A stretch of DNA of 64,000 bases from Caballeronia sordidicola (GCF_000729995.1 NZ_JNFG01000215.1:62001-126000), one strand, 5' to 3'; positions 42,288-51,639 are shown, counted from the first letter of the stretch. Numbers and translations: made by a program. Notes: a model not told the origin generated them from the sequence alone.

Positions 42288-43637
42288 ATGAATTCCGACG
42301 TGATCGAAGTAGAGCAGGTGCTCGACCAAACACACCGGCCGATGTTCCACTTCGTGTTGCTTTTGCTGTGCGGCTTATGCCTCGTGATCGACGGTTTCGA
42401 CGCCCAGGCGATGGGCTACGTGGCCCCGAGCGTTATCGGCGAATGGCATGTTTCGAAGGCGTCACTCGGCCCCGTGTTCAGCGCAAGTCTGTTAGGCATG
42501 CTGATTGGTGCGCTGGGTCTCTCGGTACTCGCCGACAAGATCGGTCGGCGGCCGGTATTGATCCTGTCGATGCTCTGCTTCGGCTTGCTGATGCTGGCAA
42601 CCCCCTTCGTCACCACGATCCCTGAGCTGATTGCGGTGCGCTTTGTCACAGGTATTGGCCTGGGTTGCATCATGCCGAATGCAATGGCGCTCGTTGGTGA
42701 GTTTAGTCCGCAAGCACATCGCGTGAAGCGGATGATGCTTGTTTCATGCGGATTTACGCTCGGCGCGGCGCTGGGCGGCTTTGTCAGCGCATGGCTGATT
42801 CCGAACTACGGCTGGCGCTCGGTGTTTTATCTGGGCGGCGTGGTGCCGCTTCTGCTCGTGGTCGCCATGACGATGACCTTGCCCGAGTCCCTGCAATTCC
42901 TGGTGCTCAAGGGTCACAAGGAACGTGCGCGGGCATGGCTCGCACGCTTCGATCCCACGCTGCGGATTGACGCAACGGCGACCATCGTGGTCCGGGAAAA
43001 GAACACCGGCGGCGCACCTGTCGCCGAGTTGTTCCGCGGGGGCCGTACAGCGGTGACACTGATTCTGTGGTCGATCAGCTTCATGAACCTGATCGACCTG
43101 TACTTCCTGTCGAACTGGCTGCCGACCGTCATGCGCGATGCCGGCTATTCACCGGGAACCGCGGTGATTGTTGGTACGGCATTGCAGACGGGCGGCGTGC
43201 TCGGCACCTTGCTGCTTGGCTGGTTTATCGAGCGCTTCGGCTTTGTCCGAGTCCTGTTCGTATGCTTCTTCTTCGCAGCCATCTTCGTTGGCATGATCGG
43301 TACCGTGGCGCATGCATTGCCGTGGTTACTCATCGTCGTATTCGCGGGCGGCTTCTGCGTGGTCGGAGGCCAGCCGGCGGTCAATGCACTTGCCGGGCAT
43401 TATTACCCTACGTCGGTGCGCTCGACGGGAATCGGCTGGAGCCTGGGCATCGGGCGTATTGGCTCGGTGATTGGGCCGCTGGTCGGCGGTCAATTGATCG
43501 CGCTGAACTGGTCTAATGCGTCGCTCTTTCATGCGGCGTCCGTGCCGGTATTGTGTTCCGCCTTGTTCGTCTTGCTGCTCGCGCTAAAGACCCGGAATAT
43601 TGATTCGGCAACTTCCGGCGCGGCACGCCCAGCTTGA
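42288..43637 (+). CDS. MFS aromatic acid:H+ symporter (PcaK/BenK-like)
   Basis: This 449-residue carrier has about 12 membrane segments and the AAHS family signature DGFDAQAMGYVAPSVI in helix 1, the loop GLSVLADKIGRRPVLI, and the later LLGWFIERFG. Known members import 4-hydroxybenzoate, protocatechuate, benzoate or gallate. In this window it could bring in protocatechuate or gallate. The start ATG at 42288 follows GAGGACC. It stands alone behind an 18-bp palindrome. Confidence 0.9.
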   Translation: MNSDVIEVEQVLDQTHRPMFHFVLLLLCGLCLVIDGFDAQAMGYVAPSVIGEWHVSKASLGPVFSASLLGMLIGALGLSVLADKIGRRPVLILSMLCFGLLMLATPFVTTIPELIAVRFVTGIGLGCIMPNAMALVGEFSPQAHRVKRMMLVSCGFTLGAALGGFVSAWLIPNYGWRSVFYLGGVVPLLLVVAMTMTLPESLQFLVLKGHKERARAWLARFDPTLRIDATATIVVREKNTGGAPVAELFRGGRTAVTLILWSISFMNLIDLYFLSNWLPTVMRDAGYSPGTAVIVGTALQTGGVLGTLLLGWFIERFGFVRVLFVCFFFAAIFVGMIGTVAHALPWLLIVVFAGGFCVVGGQPAVNALAGHYYPTSVRSTGIGWSLGIGRIGSVIGPLVGGQLIALNWSNASLFHAASVPVLCSALFVLLLALKTRNIDSATSGAARPA

Positions 43638-43703
43638 TAAACGGCTGGCCGTGCGCTTTTGGATAAGCCTGTCAAAGGCAAAAGTCTCAGGGCCGGCACT
43701 TCG

Positions 43704-44201
43704 CTAGTCGCTCACGCGGCGTGCGAAGAAATCCGCTTTGAGGCGCCACGTCTGGCCCTGATTCTGCGATTGTTCGCCAGTCCACCGGAACGAAACGGGC
43801 GTGATTTCCTTGAAGCTCCAGCGTACGGCGTTACCGGCGCTATCGTGACCGTCCTGCACTATGTCGTTACCGAACAGACGGCCCAACTGCCGCGAATAAT
43901 ATTGGCGAACCGGGTCACTCCAGACAATGTGCCAAGCGTCCAGAGCAGGGTCATAGACACGAAGGGTGGTGCCGTGAAAGACCCCGGGAAGAATCCATAC
44001 ATCCTGGATCGCGCGCCCTTCGAGCACCCAGCCGAAATGAATGTCGCCGTGACCGGTTTGCGGCTTGTCGTCGTCGTCATAGACAACGGTGTCCATCTCC
44101 CATCGGCCGATCAACCAGCCATAAAGTTTCATTTTGTCGGCCCGATCGGCAGCGGGCGCATTGGTATGAAGAGCGGCAATCAGGGAATGCGATGTCGACA
44201 T
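43704..44201 (-). CDS. DUF1579-like protein of unknown function
   Basis: This 165-residue protein has no signal or membrane segment. The stretches LIGRWEMDTVVYDDD, HFGWVLEGRAIQDVW and ITPVSFRWTGEQS resemble DUF1579 and related lipocalin-like beta-barrel proteins, which may bind small ligands. It is divergent from the AraC gene at 44287 across 85 bp, an arrangement that suggests it is that regulator's target. No enzyme activity can be stated. Confidence 0.75.
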   Translation of the reverse strand: MSTSHSLIAALHTNAPAADRADKMKLYGWLIGRWEMDTVVYDDDDKPQTGHGDIHFGWVLEGRAIQDVWILPGVFHGTTLRVYDPALDAWHIVWSDPVRQYYSRQLGRLFGNDIVQDGHDSAGNAVRWSFKEITPVSFRWTGEQSQNQGQTWRLKADFFARRVSD

Positions 44202-44286
44202 GGCAAGAACTCCGTCAAGGATTGGATTTTCTATCCTAGGGAACGGCAGGTTGCCCGGCTTGGGGAAAATTGCTATATCTTGGTTT

Positions 44287-45135
44287 ATGCCTTCAGTCCC
44301 TCAACTCCTCGCATCGGGCGCCGGATGGCGCGTCCATGACGCCGTCTGCACCGGCAGTCCGCACGACCGCCCGTTTGAAGAGCAGCACGAGTCCGTGTGC
44401 ATCGCCGCGGTGACGTCGGGTACGTTTCGCTACCGCTCAACTCAGGGATCGGCCACGCTTGCGCCGGGCGCTGTGTTGCTCGGCAATGAACAGCATTGCT
44501 ATGAATGCAGCCATGAGCACAGCGCGGGGGACCGCTGCCTTTCGTTTCATTTCGAACCTGAATTCTTCGAGCAAATCATCACTGCTGTGCCGGGTGCACG
44601 GCGCATTTCATTCGATGTCCCCAATTTGCCACCACTGCCTGCGTTGATACCCATTGTTGCCGCTGCGCAAGCGGCGCGTGACAACGGCGATCTTGCATCG
44701 TTCGAGGAGTTGGCAATATGCCTGGCTGGGACGGTTTCGGCTGCGTTGACGGGCGTCAAGCGGCCCGCGCGTTTGCCGAGCCCTCGCGATGAACTACGGG
44801 TGGCCGCAGCCTTGCGCAGGATCGAGCAGGACTCGCAGCAGCCGCTCCTGCTGACGGATCTCGCGCGCGACGCGTCGACCAGTCCCTATCATTTTCTGCG
44901 CCTGTTCCGGCAAATAGTGGGTGTCACGCCGCACCAGTACCTGATGCGCACGCGACTGCGCGAAGCTGCCGTACGTCTGCACCGATCCAGCGAAGGTGTC
45001 CTGAGCATAGCGCTGGAAACAGGCTTCAACGACGTGTCGACATTCAATGGCCATTTCCGCCGGATCATGGGCATGAGCCCAAGTGCTTATCGTCGGTTGA
45101 AAAGCCCGGGTGAGCCGCCTTCGCGTAACGCCTGA
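44287..45135 (+). CDS. AraC-family regulator
   Basis: This 282-residue regulator has an N-terminal cupin-like effector domain (GTFRYRSTQGSATLAPGAVL, GDRCLSFHFEPEFF) and a C-terminal AraC double helix-turn-helix (about 175-275; PLLLTDLARDASTSPYHFLR and ETGFNDVSTFNGHFRRIMGM). I chose the ATG at 44287; the open frame extends upstream without a likely start. It is divergent from the DUF1579-like gene, which it probably controls. Confidence 0.87.
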   Translation: MPSVPQLLASGAGWRVHDAVCTGSPHDRPFEEQHESVCIAAVTSGTFRYRSTQGSATLAPGAVLLGNEQHCYECSHEHSAGDRCLSFHFEPEFFEQIITAVPGARRISFDVPNLPPLPALIPIVAAAQAARDNGDLASFEELAICLAGTVSAALTGVKRPARLPSPRDELRVAAALRRIEQDSQQPLLLTDLARDASTSPYHFLRLFRQIVGVTPHQYLMRTRLREAAVRLHRSSEGVLSIALETGFNDVSTFNGHFRRIMGMSPSAYRRLKSPGEPPSRNA

Positions 45136-45572
45136 AAGCGGATTTCTTCGCCTGGAACCGCATTCATAAAAACTTGGCGAACACACTCGGTTCGACCACC
45201 GCCAACTTAAGCGACGATCTCCATCCCGCCCTGCTTAGCTTCATCAAGAGCATTGCCAGTGCTCGATTCGGTAAGCAAAACGCAAGCTCAATGAGTTGTC
45301 AAAACATCAGCGGCATCCCCCATTGCCACGTGTTTTTTTCTGTGAAAGACTTCAGTCATCTGCTGTACCGGACATGATTCCGATATATCAGACAAGTCGT
45401 GTATCTCGTTCTATCCGGCCTTGCCGTGCTTTCACGCGAGGCAGGGCTGTGCGCAACATCGTTTTATGCAGGCCCATGCGCCGGCATGGTAAGGGCGTTG
45501 ATTCCAGGGTCTTCTCTGGCCGCCGCCGTTTGTCCCTGAACTGACATTTTCACTTTCAAGGCTGAGACCCAA
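45136..45572. other. Intergenic stretch before the second ABC operon
   Basis: No gene is supported in these 437 bp. Short open frames here lack family likeness. The stretch is somewhat less G+C-rich than its surroundings and must hold the promoter of the ABC operon, but no clear -35/-10 pair or palindrome stands out. Confidence 0.4.
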
Positions 45573-46406
45573 ATGAGACTTGTCAAAGAAAGCGCACGTA
45601 TCGCCTGTTTATTCGCGGTGGCCGGTCTGTTGACGCTGGCCGGCTGTACCAAGGTTGCCACGCCGGCTCAGGATGGTTCGGCCGAGTCCACGCTGAAGGC
45701 GGTCTTGCAGCGTGGCACGCTGCGCGTCGGCGATTGCCTGAGCTTCGCGCCCTTTGGTTTTTATAACAAGGATGGGGCGGCCGACGGTTACGACGTCGAC
45801 CTGGCGAAAGAGCTGGCCAAGCAAATGGGCGTGAAGCTCGAAGTGGTCAATACGACGAGCGCCAACCGTATTCCGAACCTGCAGACCAGCAAGGTCGACG
45901 TGGTGTTCTGCAATTTCACGCGCAATCTGGAGCGGGCCAAGGAAATCAGCTTTACCAATCCCTACGTTGTGGCCAGCGAGGCGCTGCTCGTCAAGAAGAG
46001 CAGCGGCATCAAGTCGATCAAGGACATGTCCAACCGTACGATTGCTACGGTAAAGGGATCGACGAACGGCGACGAAGTACGGGCGCTGAACATGCAGGTG
46101 AAGATCCAGGAATTCGATAGTTCGCAGGCGGCCATTCTGGCGGTCAAGCAGGGCCAGGCCGACGCGATGATCGAAGACAACAACTTCCTCGCGTATCAGG
46201 CTTCGCTCGACCCCGAGTTGACCGTGACCGACGAAGCGCTGGTTCCGCTTGAATACAACGCGTTCGGTGTTAAGGCGGGCGATCAGGTCTGGCTCGATTA
46301 CCTGAACCTGTTCCTGTTCCAGGTCAACGCGTCGAAGCAGAACGCTCAGCTCTACAAGAAGTGGTTCGGCGCCGATCCGCGTTTCCCGCTGAATCCGCAG
46401 TACTGA
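45573..46406 (+). CDS. Amino acid ABC transporter solute-binding lipoprotein
   Basis: This 277-residue SBP_bac_3 protein has a lipoprotein signal with the lipobox LAGC (Cys25), so it is probably anchored in the inner membrane. Family stretches are VLQRGTLRVGDCLSFAPFGF and SKVDVVFCNFTRNLERAKEI. It is the first gene of a complete operon (SBP, two permeases, ATPase) and is followed by an IclR regulator. The ligand is likely a polar amino acid, but sequence does not decide which. Confidence 0.88.
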   Translation: MRLVKESARIACLFAVAGLLTLAGCTKVATPAQDGSAESTLKAVLQRGTLRVGDCLSFAPFGFYNKDGAADGYDVDLAKELAKQMGVKLEVVNTTSANRIPNLQTSKVDVVFCNFTRNLERAKEISFTNPYVVASEALLVKKSSGIKSIKDMSNRTIATVKGSTNGDEVRALNMQVKIQEFDSSQAAILAVKQGQADAMIEDNNFLAYQASLDPELTVTDEALVPLEYNAFGVKAGDQVWLDYLNLFLFQVNASKQNAQLYKKWFGADPRFPLNPQY

Positions 46407-46452
46407 AGCGCTAACGCAGCATGCAACGCGCAAGGCTGACGATGGAGGAGCA

Positions 46453-47178
46453 ATGAGCTATCAATGGGTGACCCTGTCGGGCTATCTGAACGATTTTATC
46501 CGGGCGGCGTGGCTGACGCTTCAGGTCACGTTGCTGGCCTTCGTCGTCGCGATGCTGCTTGGGTTGCTGGCCGCACTCGCCAGCACGTCGCGTGTTGCGG
46601 TGCTGCGCGCGATATCGAGTTGCTATATCGAGGTGATCCGCAACACGCCGGTGCTGCTGCAGATCTTCATTGTTTTCTTCGGCTTGCCGTCAATGGGCAT
46701 TACGCTCGATGCCTATACGGCTGGTGTGATTGCGCTCGGTGTCAACGTTGGTGCGTACCTTGCTGAAGTATTCAGGGCGGGTATTCAGTCCGTGCCGCGC
46801 GGTCAGTTGGAGGCGGCATCCATACTCGGGCTGGAGCGTTCGCAGATCTTCGTCGAGGTGGTCATGCCGCAGGCCGCGCGCGCCGTCTATCCCGCGATCG
46901 TGAACAACCTGATCCAGCTTCTGCTCGGGACGTCGCTGCTGTCGGCTATCGCATTGCCGGAGCTGACGGGCATGGCGACCGTGATCAACGCGCGCACGTT
47001 GCTGTACATCCAGACGTTCACGATTACGCTGATTGCATATCTGGTGCTGAGTAACTTCTTGTCGTGGGTCGCCGGGATGCTTGGGGCACGGCTGTTTCAT
47101 CCGCCACTCGTGCTGGCAAAACGCGCACGCCGGCCGTTGTTCATCAGGCGCCGTGTCAGCCCTGGAACAGGAGAGTGA
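46453..47178 (+). CDS. Amino acid ABC transporter permease, first subunit
   Basis: This 241-residue inner-membrane protein of HisMQ type has the signature EVIRNTPVLLQIFIVFFGLP and the ATPase-docking loop LEAASILGLERSQIFVEVVM. A Lys/Arg-rich tail at the C-terminus (LAKRARRPLFIRRR) is longer than usual. GGAGGAG precedes the ATG. It ends 2 bp before the next permease gene. Confidence 0.9.
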   Translation: MSYQWVTLSGYLNDFIRAAWLTLQVTLLAFVVAMLLGLLAALASTSRVAVLRAISSCYIEVIRNTPVLLQIFIVFFGLPSMGITLDAYTAGVIALGVNVGAYLAEVFRAGIQSVPRGQLEAASILGLERSQIFVEVVMPQAARAVYPAIVNNLIQLLLGTSLLSAIALPELTGMATVINARTLLYIQTFTITLIAYLVLSNFLSWVAGMLGARLFHPPLVLAKRARRPLFIRRRVSPGTGE

Positions 47179-47180
47179 CC

Positions 47181-47831
47181 ATGACAAGCGACCTGTTGAT
47201 GTCCAGCCTTCCCATCCTGCTTCAGGGCCTGCTGACAACGCTCATTCTTTCTGTAGCGGCCATTGTGGGCGGCACGCTTGTGGGGCTGCTGGCAGCCGTG
47301 TTGCGGACCTTCGGACCCTGGGGTACGCCACGGCTTGCCCGGCTCTATACCGAGCTGTTTCGCGGCACACCGGTTCTGATTACGCTGATGTTCATCTATT
47401 TCGGCGTGTCGTACTTCGGTTACGCCATCGACGTATTCGCAGCCGGCGTGATAGGACTTAGCGTTTATCAAGGCGCCTATATTGCGGAGGTTTTTCGTTC
47501 GGGTATTGAATCGGTCCAGAAGGGGCAGTGGGAAGTCTCGCAGATTCTCGGACTGAGCAAGACGCAGGCGTTCTTCTCGGTGATCCTGCCGCAGACCGGA
47601 AAGATCGTGCTGCCGCCGTTGATCGGCCAGTATCTATCGCTCATCAAGGACACGTCGATTGTCAGCATGATCGGCATGTCGGAGTTGATGCATCAGGGCC
47701 AGGCGATTGTCGACCGGATCGGCAAGCCGGTGGAAATCTATGGCCTGGTTGCCGTGCTGTATTTCATTGTGTGCTTTCCCCTGTCGCGGTGGGTGCGCCG
47801 CCATGATCGAAGAAGGAGCCTGTTGTCATGA
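47181..47831 (+). CDS. Amino acid ABC transporter permease, second subunit
   Basis: This 216-residue permease of HisMQ type has the stretch ELFRGTPVLITLMFIYFGVS and the docking loop WEVSQILGLSKTQAFFSVIL. I chose the ATG at 47181, right after GGAGAGTGACC; the open frame reaches back into the first permease gene but has no better start. The end overlaps the ATPase start by 4 bp (ATGA), so the two are translationally coupled. Confidence 0.9.
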   Translation: MTSDLLMSSLPILLQGLLTTLILSVAAIVGGTLVGLLAAVLRTFGPWGTPRLARLYTELFRGTPVLITLMFIYFGVSYFGYAIDVFAAGVIGLSVYQGAYIAEVFRSGIESVQKGQWEVSQILGLSKTQAFFSVILPQTGKIVLPPLIGQYLSLIKDTSIVSMIGMSELMHQGQAIVDRIGKPVEIYGLVAVLYFIVCFPLSRWVRRHDRRRSLLS

Positions 47832-48592
47832 ACACCGCCATCGCGTCTGATTCCCTTATCAAGCCCATCATCAACTTAAGCGGCGTCACCAAGTCGTTCG
47901 GTTCGACACAGGTGCTCAAGCAGATCAACCTCGACGTGCGCCAGGGCGAAGTGCTCGTGCTGATAGGCGCGTCGGGTTCGGGCAAGAGCACCGTGTTGCG
48001 AATCATGAGCGGTCTTGAAACCGCCGATGCCGGCGAGGTCTGGGTCAACGAAGTACCGCTGCACGACGCGCGCCGTGCACGCGAAATTCGTGGTCACGTG
48101 GGCATGGTGTTCCAGCAGTTCAATTTGTTCCCGCACAAGAATGCATTGGGCAATGTCTCGCTGGCCTTGATCAAGGCACGCAAGATGAACCCGGCGGACG
48201 CCCGCAAGCGCGCGATGGAGGCACTGGACCGCGTAGGTCTCGCCGACCGCGCCGATCATTACCCGAGCCAGTTATCGGGCGGCCAGCAGCAGCGGGTGGC
48301 CATTGCACGCGCGCTGGCCGTGGAGCCTGGCATCATGTTCTTCGATGAAGCCACCTCCGCGCTCGATCCGGAACTGGTCGGCGAGGTCACCGAGGTCATG
48401 CGCGGCCTTGCACGCGACGGCATGACCATGGTGGTCGTCACGCATGAAATGGGTTTTGCGCGCAAGACGGCAGACCGCGTGGTGTTCATGGACAAGGGCG
48501 TGATAGCAGAACAGGGCGCGCCTGAGCAGATCTTCGTGAACCCGCAGAACGAGCGCACGCAACAGTTCCTGCATCGGGTACTCGACCATTGA
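47828..48592 (+). CDS. Amino acid ABC transporter ATP-binding protein
   Basis: This 254-residue ATPase has Walker A GASGSGKST (47-55), the signature LSGGQQQ (149-155), a Walker B ending FFDEA where most relatives have DEP, and the switch VTHEMGF. It completes the importer. It is unrelated in operon structure to the ATPase at 9049 but is the same family. An IclR gene starts 126 bp downstream. Confidence 0.92.
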   Translation: MNTAIASDSLIKPIINLSGVTKSFGSTQVLKQINLDVRQGEVLVLIGASGSGKSTVLRIMSGLETADAGEVWVNEVPLHDARRAREIRGHVGMVFQQFNLFPHKNALGNVSLALIKARKMNPADARKRAMEALDRVGLADRADHYPSQLSGGQQQRVAIARALAVEPGIMFFDEATSALDPELVGEVTEVMRGLARDGMTMVVVTHEMGFARKTADRVVFMDKGVIAEQGAPEQIFVNPQNERTQQFLHRVLDH

Positions 48593-48717
48593 GCGTGGCC
48601 GGTACAAGCTCGGTATGCAAGCGCGGCATTCGAGTGCAATAAGCCACCGTCCACGCGCTAAACTCGCGTCAGTCAAAGAACGAAAAAGCGAATCATATTG
48701 CCGACGGAGTTCGAGTC

Positions 48718-49497
48718 ATGTCTGTACAGGAATCTTCAAGGGCGCGGGGAGTCGACCGGGTCGTCTCCATCCTCAAGCAACTGCATAGCGTGCGGCGTCC
48801 CATGACTATGCGCGAACTGATTGAAGCAACGGGTGCGCCGCGTTCCAGCATCTACGAACTTGTGACGATCCTGACCGAGGCTGGTTGGCTGGAGGCGGGC
48901 GCGGACGGCAGCGTGTTCTTCGGCCGGGAGATGCACTATTACGGGTCCGACTATGCGGTGCACAACGACCTGATCAGCCGGGCCCACCAGGCGATCCTCG
49001 GCCTGGTCCGCAGTCACGACGAGACAGCGCAGCTCTGCATGCTCGAGGGCAACAAATACACCGTGGTGCTGTCGGAAAACAGTTCGCGTCCGTTCAATAT
49101 CAGTTCGGATATAGGCGTGAAAGTCCCCATTCCATGGACCGCGTCCGGCCGCTTGCTGCTCGGTCACTTGAGTGCGGACGAGATTCGCGCATTGATTCCG
49201 GAAGGGGACTTCGTGCTCGACAACGGCAAGCGAATCGAAGTGCCGGAATTCCTGGGCGATGTCGAGCGCGCCGCGCAACAAGGATTTTTCTGCACGGAAG
49301 GCTTGTCCCATACGTTTCGATATTGCATGGCGGCGCCCGTGCGAGACAAGAACGGACAAGCGGTTGCGGCGCTGTGTTTCATGACCAGCCGCGACACCGA
49401 CCCGAACAAGCGCGCGGCCATGCTCGAGGACCTCATCCGCTCGGCGAAAACTTTATCGCAGCCGTATTACGGTACGAGTTTCAGCGCGGCGGGTTGA
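48718..49497 (+). CDS. IclR-family transcriptional regulator
   Basis: This 259-residue regulator has an N-terminal IclR winged helix (about 10-70; PMTMRELIEATGAPRSSIYE) and an effector domain (75-250) with the usual VPIPWTASGRLLLGHL and TEGLSHTFRYCMAAPVRD stretches. It follows the amino acid ABC operon on the same strand and probably controls it. GGAGTTCG lies before the ATG. Confidence 0.88.
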   Translation: MSVQESSRARGVDRVVSILKQLHSVRRPMTMRELIEATGAPRSSIYELVTILTEAGWLEAGADGSVFFGREMHYYGSDYAVHNDLISRAHQAILGLVRSHDETAQLCMLEGNKYTVVLSENSSRPFNISSDIGVKVPIPWTASGRLLLGHLSADEIRALIPEGDFVLDNGKRIEVPEFLGDVERAAQQGFFCTEGLSHTFRYCMAAPVRDKNGQAVAALCFMTSRDTDPNKRAAMLEDLIRSAKTLSQPYYGTSFSAAG

Positions 49498-49545
49498 TCG
49501 CGGCAAGAGCCATGGCCGCGCTGAAACCGCGATGCGGCAAAGCGC

Positions 49546-49716
49546 TCAGGCGCCCAAGCCTAAGCTTGCAACGATCTGCACGTCCTGCACCGCCACGCCG
49601 CTGAGGTCGGCCAGAGTGATCTGGGCGGGGTCGGTATTGTCGCGAGCGCGCCGGCCGGCATCGAGCAACGCGCCGAGTTCGCGCAACTGCTCGGTATGAA
49701 TCAGCCCGTCGTTCAC
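49546..49716 (-). pseudogene. C-terminal remnant of an ornithine cyclodeaminase/EutC-type gene
   Basis: On the complement 56 codons run from a GTG that overlaps the eutB-like stop to TGA, and encode GLIHTEQLRELGALLDAGRR and later ITLADLSGVAVQDVQIVASL. This is the very C-terminus of the ornithine cyclodeaminase/mu-crystallin family, where the full protein has about 330 residues. The NAD-binding and substrate domains are missing. In ectoine-use loci eutB and eutC are neighbours, so an internal deletion of eutC is the simplest reading. Translation from the GTG could still give a short peptide. Confidence 0.75.
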
Positions 49717-50684
49717 TTAACTGCCTCGATGAATTTATTCAGCATGATGTTGCGTCCGCAAAGCACCACCGCCACCGCACGGCCCTGATACTGGGAGCTG
49801 AGTTTCAGCATTGCCGCCAGTGCGACCCCGGCCGCGCCTTCCACCATCCAGCGGTCTGTTTGCGCAAGCAGTTTCATGGCTGCCTTGATCTCTTCTTCTG
49901 TCACTAGCGCCGTGCCCGTAATGACTTCGCGGCCGATATCGAAGGTCACGGAGCCAGGTTCTACACCGCCTGCAGTGCCGTCTGAAATTGTTTCGCTTTC
50001 CTCAACGTCGATTATTTTTCCAGCTTTGAGCGAACTATACAAAGCGGTCGAGTTTTCAGGCCAGCAACCGATTACGTCTGTTTGTGGACGCAGAGTTTTC
50101 ACCGCCGTGCCGATACCGGAAATCAGCCCACCGCCGCCGACGGAGGCGAACACTGCCGCCAGATCGGCAATCGTGCCGCTTGCCTGCTCATGCAGTTCCA
50201 TGCCGATCGTGCCCTGGCCGGCTATCACGTCGAGATCGTTGTAAGGCGACACGAACGCCATGCCCCTGAGCTTCGCTTGCCGCGCGGCTTCCAGTTCGAC
50301 AGCTAGCGTTGTATCGTTTAACGTGATCACCTCGGCGCCCAGCGCACGAATAGCGTCGAGCTTGATCGCCGCCGCGGATGTGGACGCATAGACCGTGACG
50401 GGCACGTCCGTAAGCTTGCCCGCGAGCGCCACGCCCTGACCATGGTTACCGCTCGACACCGTGAGCACGCCGTTGCGGCGGGCATCGGCATCCAGCAGGC
50501 GCAACTTGTTGGTCGCGCCTCGAAACTTGAACGAGCCGGTATGTTGCAAATGCTCGCACTTCAGGTACACGTCGCATCCGGTTTCCTTCGACAACATCGG
50601 ACTGAACGCAAGCGGCGTCACGCTTACTTGCGGTCGAATAGCGCGATGCGCTTCCTCAATGTGCTGAAACAGATCATTCATCAC
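49713..50684 (-). CDS. Threonine dehydratase-like PLP enzyme (EutB type)
   Basis: This 323-residue enzyme of PLP fold type II resembles catabolic threonine dehydratase and hydroxyectoine-use EutB. The PLP lysine is Lys53 (HTGSFKFRGATNK); the phosphate-binding loop is GGGGLISG, and SSGNHGQGVA binds substrate carboxylate. No regulatory ACT domain is present, as in the short catabolic type. It overlaps the YheO-type regulator by 4 bp at its start and the eutC remnant at its end. Whether it acts on threonine, serine or hydroxyectoine products cannot be told; the eutC remnant favours the last. Confidence 0.85.
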   Translation of the reverse strand: MMNDLFQHIEEAHRAIRPQVSVTPLAFSPMLSKETGCDVYLKCEHLQHTGSFKFRGATNKLRLLDADARRNGVLTVSSGNHGQGVALAGKLTDVPVTVYASTSAAAIKLDAIRALGAEVITLNDTTLAVELEAARQAKLRGMAFVSPYNDLDVIAGQGTIGMELHEQASGTIADLAAVFASVGGGGLISGIGTAVKTLRPQTDVIGCWPENSTALYSSLKAGKIIDVEESETISDGTAGGVEPGSVTFDIGREVITGTALVTEEEIKAAMKLLAQTDRWMVEGAAGVALAAMLKLSSQYQGRAVAVVLCGRNIMLNKFIEAVK

Positions 50685-51397
50685 TCGTTGCCCCTCAGTT
50701 CCTTCAGGTAATTGAACACCGTGGCGCGGCCGATTGACAGCACCTTCGCCACGTAGTTGGCCGCGCTCTTGCCCTTGAACGCGCCTTCCTCATGCAATGC
50801 TTCTATGAGCGCGCGCTTATGCTCGCGCGTCAGCATGGACAGCGCGAGCTTGCGCTCCTGCAGCCAGTGGTTGAGAAAGATGTTGACGCGCTCCTGCCAG
50901 TCGTCCTGGAACAGCTTCTCAGGCTGAGGTTGCAGCGCCGTGCTTGAGAGGAGCAGGTCGAGCGCCTGCCTCGCCTGTTCCAGCGCTGCAATATGAAAAT
51001 TGATGCACATGACGCCTATCGCCTGACCTTCGTCACTGCGCACGACGATGCTGACCGAACGAATCTTGCGACCGTCCCAGCCCAGTTTTTCGTAGGGGCC
51101 GATCACGCTTTCGTCCGGATCGAACTCGATGTCGTCGAGCGCGGATTCGTCACCCAGTTCGCGTTTGGACTGATTGTTCGCCACATGCACCACGGTTTGC
51201 GTGTTGAGGTCGTGGATGACGACTTCGGTGTACGGCGGAAACAACAGGACGATGCCGTCGGCGATTGCGCAGTAGCGAGCGAGTAACTCGGCTGATGGTT
51301 GTGGTTCGCTGCGCTTGATCCTACGCTTGGACGACGGGTTAGCTGTGAGCTCAGCGGCTTGTCCGGAGGCGATCTTCAAATTACGTGCTTTAGTCAT
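50681..51397 (-). CDS. YheO/DauR-type transcriptional regulator
   Basis: This 238-residue regulator has an N-terminal PAS-like YheO domain (about 38-150; GIVLLFPPYTEVVIHDLNTQ) and a C-terminal helix-turn-helix of the HTH_22 type (about 195-235; GKSAANYVAKVLSIGRATVF). Known members such as DauR repress amino acid use operons. It overlaps the eutB-like gene, so the two are co-transcribed. It is divergent from the aminotransferase at 51763, and a palindrome at 51613 lies in between. Confidence 0.85.
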   Translation of the reverse strand: MTKARNLKIASGQAAELTANPSSKRRIKRSEPQPSAELLARYCAIADGIVLLFPPYTEVVIHDLNTQTVVHVANNQSKRELGDESALDDIEFDPDESVIGPYEKLGWDGRKIRSVSIVVRSDEGQAIGVMCINFHIAALEQARQALDLLLSSTALQPQPEKLFQDDWQERVNIFLNHWLQERKLALSMLTREHKRALIEALHEEGAFKGKSAANYVAKVLSIGRATVFNYLKELRGNE

Positions 51398-51449
51398 TAG
51401 TCAATGTTGATTCGTGCGGAACGGTCGCGCGATGTTCCGCACGCCTGGC

Positions 51450-51584
51450 TTAGTCGACCGCTAGATCAACCGCAAAATATTTCTTCAACAACTTCTGGTA
51501 AGTGCCGTTGCGCTTCAGTTCCAGAAACGCGCCGTTGAGCGCGTCGACCGGTTCCTTGTCGTCCGGAATGTCGTGTCCATAGCG
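51450..51584 (-). pseudogene. C-terminal remnant of an amino acid ABC solute-binding protein
   Basis: On the complement 44 codons, closed upstream by a stop at 51585-51587, encode YGHDIPDDKEPVDALNGAFL and then ELKRNGTYQKLLKKYF, which is the standard C-terminus of SBP_bac_3 proteins. The first 220 or so residues are gone. It lies directly upstream of the YheO-type regulator in the same orientation. Together with the eutC remnant it shows that an amino acid or ectoine uptake and use locus has decayed here. Confidence 0.75.
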
Positions 51585-51612
51585 TCATGTTGTTTACGGT
51601 AATGTACTTATT

Positions 51613-51639
51613 AGTCTAAGATAGACTTTAAAATATAAT
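51613..51639 (+). promoter_or_regulatory. Promoter and operator before the aminotransferase gene
   Basis: AGTCTA, AGA, TAGACT forms a 15-bp palindrome at 51613-51627, and a perfect TATAAT follows at 51634-51639. A TTAGTC about 17 bp before the TATAAT is a weak -35, so the palindrome covers the -35 and spacer. It lies 124 bp before the aminotransferase ATG, in an AT-rich patch. The YheO-type protein at 50681 is the natural candidate to bind it. Confidence 0.55.
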
